A DNA stretch of 17,974 nucleotides from Desulfobacteraceae bacterium (GCA_022837185.1 JALHJD010000029.1:1-17974); one strand, 5' to 3'; counted from the stretch's first letter, positions 7,637 through 16,740 are shown. The notes: generated from the sequence alone by a model not told the origin. A program made the numbers and translations.

Positions 7637-9376
7637 ATGACGAACACTGGAACACAGCCCGTGAAAACGGCGGAAAACACTGGCAGCGAAGAAATGAGTT
7701 TTGCTGAACTTTTTGAGCAGGAAGACCACAACACCGTTATCAACGTCGGAGAAGTCGCCATCGGCACGGTCGTCGGCATCGAACACGATATGCTGCTCAT
7801 GGATGTGGGAGACAAGGCGGAAAGCTACATACCTCTTGCCGAGTTCCGCCATGAAGATCCCGACCGGGAAATCAAGGTCGGCGATCAGTTTGAAGTCTTT
7901 ATCGAACGCCGCAAGGATGAAGGCGGCCTTCAGCTTTCACGCGAAAAAGCCATAGCCATCAAGGTGTGGGATAAAATCGCCCGCATCCAGGAAGAAGACA
8001 AAACCATCGAAGGCCGGATCGAAAGCCGGGTCAAGGGCGGCATGTCCGTCGACATCGGCGTCCCGGCCTTTCTCCCCTATTCCCAGATCGATCTGCGGCC
8101 CGTCAAGGACCTTGACAGCCTGATCGGCAAGATCTTCGAGTTCAAGGTTCTCAAATTCAACCGGAAGCGCAACAATGTTGTTATTTCCCGCCGGGCGATT
8201 CTTGAAGAACAGCGCTCCAAGCTGCGGGAAAAGATGCGGTCGACCCTGGAAGAAGGGCAGACAATCGTCGGCGCCATCACCAATATCACCGATTACGGTC
8301 TGTTCATCGACCTGGGCGGCATGGACGGCCTCTGCCATATCACCGATCTGTCCTGGGGCCGGGTTTCCCATCCCTCGAAACTGTACAAGGTGGGGGATGA
8401 AATACAAGTCAAGGTCCTCAAATACGACAAGGATTCCGACCGGGTGTCCCTCGGCGTCAAACAGCTCCGGGAAGATCCCTGGGCCTCTGTGCCGGAAAAA
8501 TACCCGGTGGGCGCCACGGTCCCCGGCAAGGTGGTGTCCATAACCGATTACGGCGTGTTCGTCGAACTCGAGGAAGGCGTCGAAGGGCTGGTGCACATTT
8601 CCGAAATGAGCTGGTCCAAAAAACCGAGGCATCCTTCCAAAATGGTTTCGGTGGGCGACGAAATCGAGATCAAGGTCCTCAAGGTCGAGGCCGAAACCAA
8701 GCGTATTTCTCTGGGCATGAAACAACTGCAGCCCAACCCCTGGGACGTGGTCGAGGAGAGTTATCCCGTCGGCTCGGTTATCGAGGGCAAAATTAAAAAT
8801 ATCACCGATTTCGGCGTATTCATCGGCATCGAGGAAGGCATCGACGGCCTGATCCATGTCTCCGACCTGTCCTGGACCGAACGGATCAAGCATCCCTCGG
8901 AAAAATACTCCAAGGGCGAAACGATCCGGGCGGTTGTGCTGAAGATCGACAAGGAAAATGAACGCTTCTCCCTCGGCGTCAAGCAGCTTGAGCCGGATCC
9001 ATGGGTTGCCGCGGTCAACAACTACCCCACCGGTTCCATCGTCGAAGGCTCGATCACCAATGTCACCGATTTCGGCATATTTGTTCAGTTGGAAGAGGGC
9101 ATTGAGGGACTGGTTCATATTTCCGAAATCAGCAGGGAAAAGATCGACACCCCGGTCGGCATGTTCACCGTCGGCGACAAGCTGAAGGCCATGGTGATCA
9201 GCGTTTCGTCCGAAGAGCGCAAGATAGCCTTGTCGCTGAAGGCGCTGGAAGGGGATGAGGGCAAGGCCCGGGAGGAGTATGAGCAGAAACAGCAGACCTC
9301 TTCAGGGCCCTCCACCTTCGGCGACCTTCTGAAGGCGGCGGCGGACGACAAAAACGGAGAGGAACCCTCCAAATAA
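7637..9376 (+). CDS. rpsA: 30S ribosomal protein S1
   Basis: This 579-residue RNA-binding protein of the small ribosomal subunit helps mRNAs dock and unfold at the platform. Six S1 (OB-fold) repeats are visible at about residues 36-105, 121-188, 206-276, 291-363, 378-450 and 465-536. The last four are the most alike (ITDYGVFVELEEGVEGLVHISEMSW type). A charged C-terminal tail of about 40 residues follows. Six repeats and this length are typical of proteobacterial S1 (about 557 in E. coli); the slightly longer N-terminus contains an acidic FAELFEQE segment. CCAAGGAAA before the ATG at 7637 is a good ribosome binding site. The IHF-type gene follows, the same rpsA-ihfB order as in E. coli. Confidence 0.97.
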   Translation: MTNTGTQPVKTAENTGSEEMSFAELFEQEDHNTVINVGEVAIGTVVGIEHDMLLMDVGDKAESYIPLAEFRHEDPDREIKVGDQFEVFIERRKDEGGLQLSREKAIAIKVWDKIARIQEEDKTIEGRIESRVKGGMSVDIGVPAFLPYSQIDLRPVKDLDSLIGKIFEFKVLKFNRKRNNVVISRRAILEEQRSKLREKMRSTLEEGQTIVGAITNITDYGLFIDLGGMDGLCHITDLSWGRVSHPSKLYKVGDEIQVKVLKYDKDSDRVSLGVKQLREDPWASVPEKYPVGATVPGKVVSITDYGVFVELEEGVEGLVHISEMSWSKKPRHPSKMVSVGDEIEIKVLKVEAETKRISLGMKQLQPNPWDVVEESYPVGSVIEGKIKNITDFGVFIGIEEGIDGLIHVSDLSWTERIKHPSEKYSKGETIRAVVLKIDKENERFSLGVKQLEPDPWVAAVNNYPTGSIVEGSITNVTDFGIFVQLEEGIEGLVHISEISREKIDTPVGMFTVGDKLKAMVISVSSEERKIALSLKALEGDEGKAREEYEQKQQTSSGPSTFGDLLKAAADDKNGEEPSK

Positions 9377-9383
9377 TAGACCA

Positions 9384-9414
9384 CCGGGCCCCGCCCGGCG
9401 GCCCGGAAGGTTTT
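9384..9414 (+). terminator. Terminator-like hairpin after rpsA
   Basis: CCGGGCC (9384-9390) and GGCCCGG (9400-9406) form a perfect 7-bp stem with a 9-base loop, followed by AAGGTTTT. The T-run is short and displaced, so it is likely a leaky terminator or attenuating structure between rpsA and the IHF gene. Confidence 0.45.
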
Positions 9415-9453
9415 GCCCATCCTCATCCAGGAAACTGACTCTTTTCTCCCTAT

Positions 9454-9485
9454 GACCGCAGGCGGGACGTGACCGGCCTGCGGTC
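9454..9485 (+). promoter_or_regulatory. Perfect 10-bp hairpin in the IHF-gene leader
   Basis: GACCGCAGGC (9454-9463) and GCCTGCGGTC (9476-9485) are exact inverted repeats around a 12-base loop. The element ends 27 bases before the ATG at 9513. With no T-run, it is more likely an mRNA structure or a protein-binding site than a terminator. Confidence 0.5.
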
Positions 9486-9512
9486 GCAATGAACAAGAGG
9501 TAGACGTAGACT

Positions 9513-9797
9513 ATGCTCAAACGTGAACTGGTAAACAAAGTTGCCGGACAACTCGACGGCTATTACAAAAAGGACATAGCCCTGGCAGTCGATCTCATCC
9601 TGGAAGAAATTTCTCAGGCGTTGATCGAAGGCAGACGGGTTGAAATCAGGGGTTTCGGCAGTTTTTCCGTCCGGTCGCGCAGGCCGCGCAACACCAAAAA
9701 TCCGAAAACCGGCAGGATCATGAATATTTCCGAACGGAAAACCCTGCACTTCACCATGAGTAAATCCCTCAAGGAGGCCCTCATCGAAAAGGAGTGA
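9513..9797 (+). CDS. ihfB: HU/IHF-family DNA-bending protein, IHF-beta-like
   Basis: This 94-residue nucleoid protein is of the HU/IHF family. The family signature spans about 46-65 (RGFGSFSVRSRRPRNTKNPK). Pro64, in NPKTG at the tip of the beta arm, corresponds to the DNA-intercalating proline. The length and the position after rpsA match ihfB (himD) of proteobacteria, where IHF-beta pairs with IHF-alpha to bend DNA sharply. HU or a homodimeric IHF-like protein remains possible because no alpha partner is in view. The ATG at 9513 gives the usual start (MLKRELVNKVA). The likely ribosome binding site AAGAGG is rather far upstream (about 12 bases). A strong terminator follows 27 bases after the stop. 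Confidence 0.9.
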   Translation: MLKRELVNKVAGQLDGYYKKDIALAVDLILEEISQALIEGRRVEIRGFGSFSVRSRRPRNTKNPKTGRIMNISERKTLHFTMSKSLKEALIEKE

Positions 9798-9823
9798 GAC
9801 CCTTCTTCGGCCGCGGACAGATC

Positions 9824-9856
9824 AACCGGTCAGCCTTGTGTTGGCCGGTTTTTTTT
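9824..9856 (+). terminator. Strong intrinsic terminator after ihfB
   Basis: AACCGGTCA (9824-9832) pairs with TGGCCGGTT (9842-9850, one G-U), and six further T residues (9851-9856) extend the T-run to eight. It lies 27 bases after the IHF stop and should end the rpsA-ihfB transcript. Confidence 0.88.
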
Positions 9857-9859
9857 ATT

Positions 9860-10060
9860 GGTTCGCCCGGCAGGAAGCACCTGCCTGAGGTGCGAATCGT
9901 CGCCCGTCCGACAAACTGCAGTCCCGGTCATATCGGGACAGGACAGCCACCGCCGGATGGCTGTCGAAAGCGCCGCGGCAGCGGCATGAGGCCAAAGGTG
10001 AAAGTGTGGAGTGCACGGTGCGGCACCCCGGAACCGCCGGGATGCGGAACCGTACGGCGG
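9860..10060. other. Hairpin-rich intergenic stretch without a convincing gene
   Basis: Between the IHF terminator and the 3' end of yciO lie at least five stems. They are: a nested hairpin 9860-9898 (outer GGTTCGC/GCGAATC, inner GGCAGG/CCTGCC); GTCCCG/CGGGAC (9921-9939); a perfect 8-bp GACAGCCA/TGGCTGTC (9942-9965); GCCGC/GCGGC (9972-9985); and CCCGG/CCGGG with a GCA/TGC extension (10023-10045). Open frames crossing it have no ribosome binding site and low-complexity Arg/Pro/Ser content. It could be a structured RNA, a repeat-derived element or a processed 3' region. I see no clear promoter. Confidence 0.4.
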
Positions 10061-10089
10061 CCGCCTGCTCGATGTGATGGAGGAGTGAT

Positions 10090-10707
10090 TCAGCGGAACA
10101 GGGAAACGTCGCCCTTTCCCTCACGGAGAATTTCCGGGCGATCGTCTATGAGGGAGACGACCGTCGACGGGGCCGGCACGATCTGGCCGCCGTCGATGAT
10201 CAGGTCAACCTGGTTGCAGAACAGATCGTTGACATCGTATCCGTCCAGGGGGAGCCGGCCCCCTGACTCCAGCACGGCGCTGGTGTTGAGGATGGGATTG
10301 CCGAGCCCCTCCACCAGGGCCAGGCTGATGGCGTGGTCCGGCACACGGATGCCGACGGTCTTCTGCTTGGTGAGCATGATGCGCGGCACCAGTTTTGTTC
10401 CCGGCAGGACGAACGTATAGGGGCCGGGCAGGCATTTCCGCATCAACCGGTAGGCCGTGTTGCCGACATGGCTGTACTCACTGATATTTTTCAGGTCCGA
10501 GCACATGAAGCTGAACGGCTTGTGCTTCGGCCTTTTTTTAATCTGGTAAACGCGCTTGACGGCTTTCTGGTTGAATATATCGCAGCCGATACCGTACATG
10601 GTATCGGTGGGATAACAGATCACCCCTCCTTTTCTCAACACCTCTATCACCTGGGCAATAAGGCGTGCCTGGGGGTTATACGGATTGATTTCCAGAAGCA
10701 TTGCCAT
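10090..10707 (-). CDS. yciO: YciO-family protein (TsaC/YrdC/Sua5-like fold)
   Basis: This 205-residue protein is of the YrdC/YciO/Sua5 family, whose studied members (TsaC/Sua5) make threonylcarbamoyl-AMP for the t6A37 tRNA modification. The sequence follows E. coli YciO more closely than TsaC: NPYNPQARLIAQVIEVLRKGGVICYPTDTMYGIGC at the start, the segment KKRPKHKPFSFMCSDL, PGPYTFVLPGTK..P, and the end QVDLIIDGG...PSTVVSLIDD.PEILREGKGDV. YciO's own role is less certain and its activity is reported to be weak or different, so I give the family name rather than a reaction. The ATG at 10707 has AGGTG about 8 bases upstream; an in-frame ATG at 10701 is an alternative. The gene is divergent from guaB. 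Confidence 0.85.
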   Translation of the reverse strand: MAMLLEINPYNPQARLIAQVIEVLRKGGVICYPTDTMYGIGCDIFNQKAVKRVYQIKKRPKHKPFSFMCSDLKNISEYSHVGNTAYRLMRKCLPGPYTFVLPGTKLVPRIMLTKQKTVGIRVPDHAISLALVEGLGNPILNTSAVLESGGRLPLDGYDVNDLFCNQVDLIIDGGQIVPAPSTVVSLIDDRPEILREGKGDVSLFR

Positions 10708-10753
10708 GACATATCACCTGAGTATCAAATGGAACAATTAACCAGGAAACGTA

Positions 10754-10880
10754 CGGAAAATCCACCGGAATTTTCCGATCCGGCCGGCGGCGGACAAACC
10801 CGCGGCCTACCCCGCCCCGTTGTATTTACCGTTTTCTTTTATTCCCTAACATGCTACATTGCGCCGCAATAACAGTTATT
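10754..10880 (+). promoter_or_regulatory. guaB upstream region with two inverted repeats and a possible extended -10
   Basis: In the 197-base gap between yciO and guaB, CGGAAAAT (10754-10761) and ATTTTCCG (10770-10777) form a perfect 8-bp repeat. TGCTACATT (10852-10860) resembles an extended -10 element, though its -35 is poor. AATAAC-A-GTTATT (10868-10880) is a perfect 13-base palindrome just after it, placed where an operator would sit. It does not resemble the E. coli PurR box. Confidence 0.35.
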
Positions 10881-10892
10881 CCCCAACCATGA

Positions 10893-12368
<1,476 letters not shown>

Positions 12369-12382
12369 ATGAATTTTCCGGC

Positions 12383-12402
12383 GTCAGGGGGAAAAACCTG
12401 AC
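12383..12402 (+). other. Stem-loop between guaB and guaA
   Basis: GTCAGG (12383-12388) and CCTGAC (12397-12402) form a perfect 6-bp stem with an A-rich 8-base loop (GGGAAAAA). No T-run follows. It may be a processing or stability element between the two cistrons. Confidence 0.35.
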
Positions 12403-12445
12403 AACCGCCGCCTTATGCGCCAACTTACCTCCGGGGCCTGCTATC

Positions 12446-13996
12446 ATGTCTGAGCATTCTGAAAAAATCGTCATCCTTGACTTCGGCTCGCAAACCACCC
12501 AGCTCATCGCCCGCCGCATCCGCGAACAGAAGGTGTACAGCGAAATACACCCCTACAACATCGACATCGGGCAGCTCCGGGCCATGCAGCCCTCGGGCAT
12601 CGTTCTCTCCGGCGGACCGGCCAGCGTCTATGATCATGATGCGCCCATCAGCGATCCGGCCCTTTTCGACCTGGGCGTCCCTGTCCTCGGCATCTGTTAC
12701 GGGGCCCAGCTGATGATGCAGCAGCTCGGCGGCCGGGTCGAAAAGGCGGCGCACCGGGAATTCGGCAAGGCGGAGCTCACCATCCTCTACACCGGCGGCA
12801 TTTTCGCCGGCATGGAAACCGCGCCGACAAAATATCAGGTCTGGATGAGCCACGGCGACAGGATCGAGGTGGCCGCCCCCGGCTTCACGACCACGGCCAC
12901 CAGCGGTCACTCCCCGTTCGCGGCCCTGCGCCATGAACAGAAGCCGTTTGTCGCCGTCCAGTTTCACCCCGAGGTCGTCCATACCCTGATCGGCAACGAC
13001 GTGCTCCGCAACTTCATTTTCGGCCTCTGCAAATGTCATCCCGACTGGACCATGCACTCGTTCATTGACGCCACGGTCCGGGAGATCAGGAAAAAGGTGG
13101 GCGGCGAGAAGGTCATCTGCGCCCTTTCGGGCGGGGTCGACTCCTCGGTCACCGCCGCCCTGGTCAACAGGGCCGTGGGCGACCAGTTGACCTGCATTTA
13201 TGTGAACAACGGCCTCATGCGGACCGGTGAATCGGAAAGCGTTCTGCGCTTTTTCCGCCAGAAAACGGACCTGCAGGTCATCGATATCGACGCCACCACC
13301 TATTTCCTGGAACAGCTGCGGGGCGTCGCCGACCCCGAGGAGAAGCGGAAGCGGATCGGCTACGGGTTCATCAAGATCTTCGAGGAGGAAGCCGGCAAGC
13401 TCGGCAAAGTGAAATTTCTCGCCCAGGGCACCCTCTACCCCGATGTCATCGAGTCCGTCGTTTTTCACGGCAAGGCACCGATCAAGTCCCATCATAATGT
13501 CGGCGGCCTGCCGGAACGGATGCACCTGGAACTGATTGAACCGCTGCGGGAGCTGTTCAAGGACGAAGTCCGGGAGCTGGGACTGGAACTGGGACTTCCC
13601 GAGGAGGCGATCTACCGCCAACCCTTCCCCGGTCCCGGCCTCGGCATCAGGATCATGGGCGAGATCACCGCCGAACGGCTCAATGTTCTGCGGCAGGCCG
13701 ATGTCATTGTCCTGGAGGAAATGAAAAAATCCGGTTGGTACCGTAAGGTGTGGCAATCATTCGCCGTCCTTCTCCCCATCCAGACCGTCGGGGTCATGGG
13801 CGACGGCAGAACATATGAAAACGTGGTTGCCCTGCGCTCGGTCGACAGCCGCGACGCCATGACCGCTGACTGGTCGCAGCTTCCTTATGACCTGCTGGGC
13901 AGGATCTCCAACCGCATCATCAATGAGGTGCACGGGGTCAACCGGGTCGTGTACGACATCTCGTCCAAACCGCCCAGCACCATAGAATGGGAATAA
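12446..13996 (+). CDS. guaA: GMP synthase (glutamine-hydrolysing)
   Basis: This 516-residue cytoplasmic enzyme aminates XMP to GMP using glutamine and ATP, the step after GuaB. The N-terminal class I glutamine amidotransferase domain has its nucleophile in GICYGAQ (Cys84) and the His/Glu pair in QFHPEV (His174, Glu176). The ATP pyrophosphatase domain starts near 205 with the P-loop SGGVDSS at 228-234. The C-terminal dimerisation domain has [13 protein letters not shown], a [16 protein letters not shown] region and the final [10 protein letters not shown]. Length and all catalytic residues are normal. The ribosome binding site before the ATG at 12446 is weak. A small ferredoxin gene begins six bases after the stop. 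Confidence 0.98.
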   Translation: MSEHSEKIVILDFGSQTTQLIARRIREQKVYSEIHPYNIDIGQLRAMQPSGIVLSGGPASVYDHDAPISDPALFDLGVPVLGICYGAQLMMQQLGGRVEKAAHREFGKAELTILYTGGIFAGMETAPTKYQVWMSHGDRIEVAAPGFTTTATSGHSPFAALRHEQKPFVAVQFHPEVVHTLIGNDVLRNFIFGLCKCHPDWTMHSFIDATVREIRKKVGGEKVICALSGGVDSSVTAALVNRAVGDQLTCIYVNNGLMRTGESESVLRFFRQKTDLQVIDIDATTYFLEQLRGVADPEEKRKRIGYGFIKIFEEEAGKLGKVKFLAQGTLYPDVIESVVFHGKAPIKSHHNVGGLPERMHLELIEPLRELFKDEVRELGLELGLPEEAIYRQPFPGPGLGIRIMGEITAERLNVLRQADVIVLEEMKKSGWYRKVWQSFAVLLPIQTVGVMGDGRTYENVVALRSVDSRDAMTADWSQLPYDLLGRISNRIINEVHGVNRVVYDISSKPPSTIEWE

Positions 13997-14002
13997 CAGA
14001 CC

Positions 14003-14188
14003 ATGTGGACCGTGGCCATAGACCGCCAAAAATGCAGCGATTGCGGCGCCTGCATGGAATCGTGCCCCGGGGAGGTCTATGCAATGATTGAAGGCAGGAT
14101 CACTCCTCTTCACCACGACGAATGCCACGGCTGCCATACCTGTGAATCCGTCTGTCCCGAAGAAGCCTGCTCCGTGGCCGAATCATAG
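14003..14188 (+). CDS. Small 2[4Fe-4S] ferredoxin
   Basis: This 61-residue electron carrier has two 4Fe-4S motifs: C11-x2-C14-x2-C17-x3-C21-P and C41-x2-C44-x2-C47-x3-C51-P. Each would hold a [4Fe-4S] cluster, with the last Cys of one motif completing the other cluster, as in clostridial-type ferredoxins. Cys56 is extra. The start MWTVAIDRQKC is compact, with no signal peptide, so it should be cytoplasmic. It starts only six bases after the guaA stop and has no strong ribosome binding site of its own, suggesting translational coupling with guaA. Its partner enzyme is not evident. GuaB and GuaA do not need a ferredoxin, so the link may be only transcriptional. Confidence 0.9.
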   Translation: MWTVAIDRQKCSDCGACMESCPGEVYAMIEGRITPLHHDECHGCHTCESVCPEEACSVAES

Positions 14189-14232
14189 GTTCAGCCGAGT
14201 AGGTCCGGAAGCTTCGCAACTAAAGGAAATAC

Positions 14233-15060
14233 ATGGAAACGTATGCCAAAGTGACGAAAATTGCCTGGGACTGGATCACGGCATCCGGCCCGAGCATTCT
14301 CTATGCGTTGATTATCCTTCTTGTCGGCCGCTGGCTGGCAAAATGGGTTACCTATCTGATTCAACGGGCGCTGGAACGGACCGGAATGGATGCAACCCTG
14401 GTCCATTTTCTTGAAAAACTCATCTATTATACCCTCCTGATCGCCGTCGCCCTGGCCGCCGCCGATCAGGTCGGCATCAAGACAACCTCCTTTCTTGCCA
14501 TTCTCGGCGCCGCCGGCCTGGCCGTCGGCCTGGCCCTCAAGGATTCCCTGGCAAATTTCGCCTCCGGCGTCATGCTCATCCTCTTCCATCCGTTCAAGGT
14601 CGGCGATGCCGTTACCGCGGCCGGCATATCCGGCACGGTGGTGCGCATCGACATATTCAACAGCGTCATTCACACCTGGGACAATCAAAAAGTGATCATT
14701 CCCAACAGCATGATCACCAGTGATGTCATTACCAACATCAACGCCAACCCCACCCGCCGCATTGACCTGGTCATCGGCATCGGTTATGAGGATGATCCGA
14801 TTCAAGCCAAAGCCCTGCTGCTGCAGCTGGTGCAGGAGGACCGCCGGATCCTTGCCGATCCTGCTCCCACCGTGGCGTTGGCCGAATTCGGCGACTCAAG
14901 CGTTAACCTGGTGCTCAGGCCCTGGGTGAGGACAGCGGAGTACTGGGCTGTCCGTTTTGATCTGCTGGAAAAAATAAAGCGGACCTTTGACGAACACCAA
15001 ATCACCATTCCCTATCCGCAGCGGGACGTGCACCTCCATCACCACGACAGGGAAAAATAA
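14233..15060 (+). CDS. MscS-family mechanosensitive ion channel
   Basis: This 275-residue inner-membrane channel of the small-conductance MscS type opens under membrane tension to release solutes during osmotic downshock. Three hydrophobic segments are visible at about 20-42, 59-79 and 86-118. The third has the Gly/Ala-rich pore-helix pattern (LAILGAAGLAVGLALKDSLANFASG) and runs into ILFHPFKVGD. The cytoplasmic beta domain follows (GTVVRIDIFNSVIHTWDNQKVIIPNS) and then the alpha/beta domain with IPYPQRDVHL near the end. Length matches E. coli MscS (286). AAAGGAAA 5 bases before the ATG at 14233 is a good ribosome binding site. It lies 44 bases after the ferredoxin stop. Confidence 0.95.
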   Translation: METYAKVTKIAWDWITASGPSILYALIILLVGRWLAKWVTYLIQRALERTGMDATLVHFLEKLIYYTLLIAVALAAADQVGIKTTSFLAILGAAGLAVGLALKDSLANFASGVMLILFHPFKVGDAVTAAGISGTVVRIDIFNSVIHTWDNQKVIIPNSMITSDVITNINANPTRRIDLVIGIGYEDDPIQAKALLLQLVQEDRRILADPAPTVALAEFGDSSVNLVLRPWVRTAEYWAVRFDLLEKIKRTFDEHQITIPYPQRDVHLHHHDREK

Positions 15061-15111
15061 ACGGGTCCCGCCGTTTGCGGGCAAGGCAGGCGCCATGGAT
15101 GATTTTTTTTC

Positions 15112-15891
15112 ATGAGAATCCCCTATTTTCACGTTAACGCCTTCACCGACCGTGTGTTCGGCGGCAACCCGGCGGGGGTGTGCCTGCTGGAGTCCTGGCC
15201 GGAAGACATCCTGCTGCAGCGTATCGCGGCGGAGAACAACCTGCCGGAAACAGCCTTTGTCGCCCCCGGGGGAGGAAACGTTGCCCTGAGATGGTTCTCG
15301 CCCCTGCTGGAAATAGACCTCTGCGGCCACGCAACCCTGGCCGCCGCATTCATCCTTGACGCAACCGGGAACACCCCAGGCGGGCAGCTTCACTTTGCCA
15401 CCCGAAGCGGCATCCTCACGGTCAGCAAACGAAACGATCTTTTTATCATGGATTTTCCGGCCCGGCCGGCAACCCCCGCCCCTCTTCCTGAAACCCTGGT
15501 CCGCGGCCTGGGAGCTGTTCCAGGGGCAGTGTATAAAGCCCGGGACTATCTCTGTGTTTTCGACAGCGAGGACCAGGTTGCGGCTCTGACCCCCGATTTC
15601 TCCGCCCTGGCCGAGCTTGACTGCCTTGGCGTCATTGCCACTGCGGCGGGCAGGGAGGTCGATTTCGTTTCCCGTTTTTTCGCCCCGCGGGCGGGTATCC
15701 CCGAAGATCCCGTCACCGGTTCCTCCCACTGCACCCTGATTCCTTACTGGGCGGAACGAACCGGCAGGGACCGTTTTAGCGCCAGGCAGATCTCGCCGCG
15801 GGGAGGTGTACTCCACTGCGCACACCATGGGGCACGGGTGCACATAGGCGGCAAGGCCGTAGTCTATCACTCCGCCACCCTTACCTTGTGA
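15112..15891 (+). CDS. PhzF-family isomerase/epimerase-like protein
   Basis: This 259-residue protein has the diaminopimelate-epimerase-like two-domain fold of PhzF. The start FHVNAFTDRVFGGNPAGVCLL is typical. NLPETAFV carries the family's catalytic Glu (Glu46), LCGHATLAAA carries the conserved His73, and EDPVTGSSHC carries Asp199. Phenazine genes are absent here, so it is probably one of the many PhzF paralogues with unknown substrate, acting as an isomerase on a small molecule. The ATG at 15112 is fixed by homology of the N-terminus; the upstream DNA has a run of eight T and no ribosome binding site at normal distance, suggesting weak translation. It lies 51 bases after the mscS-like gene. 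The convergent neighbour ends 16 bases beyond its stop. Confidence 0.9.
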   Translation: MRIPYFHVNAFTDRVFGGNPAGVCLLESWPEDILLQRIAAENNLPETAFVAPGGGNVALRWFSPLLEIDLCGHATLAAAFILDATGNTPGGQLHFATRSGILTVSKRNDLFIMDFPARPATPAPLPETLVRGLGAVPGAVYKARDYLCVFDSEDQVAALTPDFSALAELDCLGVIATAAGREVDFVSRFFAPRAGIPEDPVTGSSHCTLIPYWAERTGRDRFSARQISPRGGVLHCAHHGARVHIGGKAVVYHSATLTL

Positions 15892-15907
15892 ACATGCACA
15901 GGGACCA

Positions 15908-16444
15908 TTATTTCAGCCTTTCCTCTTCGCCCGGTATTTCCTCATCCAGGTCAACATCGACAAGGAAGTCGTCCGCCAGCCAGTTGCGCCCCAGGAGCAA
16001 TTTATACCGCAGTTGGGAACGGTCCCGCAGGTTCACCAGGATCGTCTTGCGCACGCCCATGGCACTCAGGGTCAGGCGCACCAGATACCGTTTTTCCCGG
16101 CCCTGGGCGCTGACCACGGTCTGAATCTCGGCGATTTCAGACGTCATTCTCTTGTATTGGCCGTCACTGGAAACGGTCAGAAAATTTATTTTCCGGCCGA
16201 CATTGTCCAGCGGATCGCTGGTTCCCTTCTCAATGAGAAAATCGGTGGCATGAATGGAAGTTATGGAAGCGCCGGTATCCACCCGGGCAAGATAGTCAAG
16301 GCCCAGCTCCTCCACCTGAACCCTGCATGTCCGGCCGATGATCACCTTGTCCAACCGGGATGATTCGGCCGCCGCGGAGCCGGACAACGAACAAAGCAAA
16401 ACCGGCAGGAGGAGAATAGAAACAAAAACGGTTTGAACAGGCAT
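15908..16444 (-). CDS. Exported retropepsin-like protein (PF05618 'ATP-dependent zinc protease' family)
   Basis: Reading from the ATG at 16444 gives 178 residues. Residues 1-26 form a signal peptide: a Val/Leu-rich core ending SGSAAA, with cleavage likely before Glu27. The mature part begins DKVIIGRTCRVQVEELGLDYLARVDTGASITSIHA. DTGAS (56-60) is the aspartic-protease-like active-site motif. RYKLLLGRNWLADDFLVDV near the end matches the second hydrophobic-Gly element of retropepsin folds. Family members are often annotated as ATP-dependent zinc proteases, but the sequence looks like a retroviral-type aspartic protease. No ATP-grasp (RimK) partner, found beside some relatives, is present. The frame stays open 62 codons further upstream, but the signal peptide favours this start despite a weak ribosome binding site. 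Confidence 0.8.
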   Translation of the reverse strand: MPVQTVFVSILLLPVLLCSLSGSAAAESSRLDKVIIGRTCRVQVEELGLDYLARVDTGASITSIHATDFLIEKGTSDPLDNVGRKINFLTVSSDGQYKRMTSEIAEIQTVVSAQGREKRYLVRLTLSAMGVRKTILVNLRDRSQLRYKLLLGRNWLADDFLVDVDLDEEIPGEEERLK

Positions 16445-16541
16445 GATTTCAGCGGGTTGCGATGTTGCCCTCAGGTTTTGGATCCTTTGCCGTGACACTG
16501 TACCATCTTTTTCCCGATCGGGGTATCCGAACGTATCCCCT

Positions 16542-16566
16542 CCCGGTCGGTGAAAAACCGGCCGGG
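16542..16566 (+). other. Hairpin between the retropepsin-like and HTH genes
   Basis: CCCGGTCGGT (16542-16551) and ACCGGCCGGG (16557-16566) form a 10-bp stem (one G-U on the plus strand) with a GAAAA loop. A CCCGATCGGG palindrome sits nearby at about 16513-16522. Neither is followed by a T-run. The rest of 16445-16640 shows no gene I can support. Confidence 0.35.
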
Positions 16567-16670
16567 TGACGTTCCCTTCCGGGTCTATCAGGGGTGGGCA
16601 GCCGATTTTTCTTGACCTCTGGTCGAACAACTGAAAAGATCAAACCTGTTGATTCTACTATTTGTACATT

Positions 16671-16704
16671 TTCTCTTGCACAAGAGAACACAACGTGGTA
16701 CATT
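16671..16704 (+). promoter_or_regulatory. Operator-like palindrome within a possible promoter of the HTH gene
   Basis: TTCTCTTG (16671-16678), CA, CAAGAGAA (16681-16688) is a perfect 18-base inverted repeat. TTGCAC (16676-16681), a 17-base spacer and TACATT (16699-16704) could be the -35 and -10, so the repeat overlaps the -35. GTACATT also occurs at 16664-16670. A DNA-binding protein on the palindrome, perhaps the gene's own HTH product, would block RNA polymerase; this is inference. Confidence 0.45.
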
Positions 16705-16740
16705 ATGAAAAACCTCAATTTATTCACGAACAGGCTGCTG

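Noticed and set aside
7937..9118. 393-codon frame antisense to rpsA
   Set aside because: Its internal repeats simply mirror the S1 repeats on the other strand.
8240..9240. Repeated DNA blocks that could suggest a tandem repeat or CRISPR-like array
   Set aside because: They are the coding repeats of S1 domains, about 85 codons long and diverged at the DNA level.
9794..10420. 208-codon plus frame and a 90-codon minus frame across the ihfB-yciO gap
   Set aside because: They cross the terminator and hairpins or run antisense to yciO, with Arg/Ser/Pro-rich products and no family resemblance.
12425..13756. 443-codon frame antisense to guaA
   Set aside because: Mirror frame of a fully conserved enzyme; product lacks motifs.
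15103..15110. Run of eight T before phzF as a terminator or slippery frameshift site
   Set aside because: No stable stem precedes it, it lies outside both coding regions, and the PhzF start is fixed by its conserved N-terminus.
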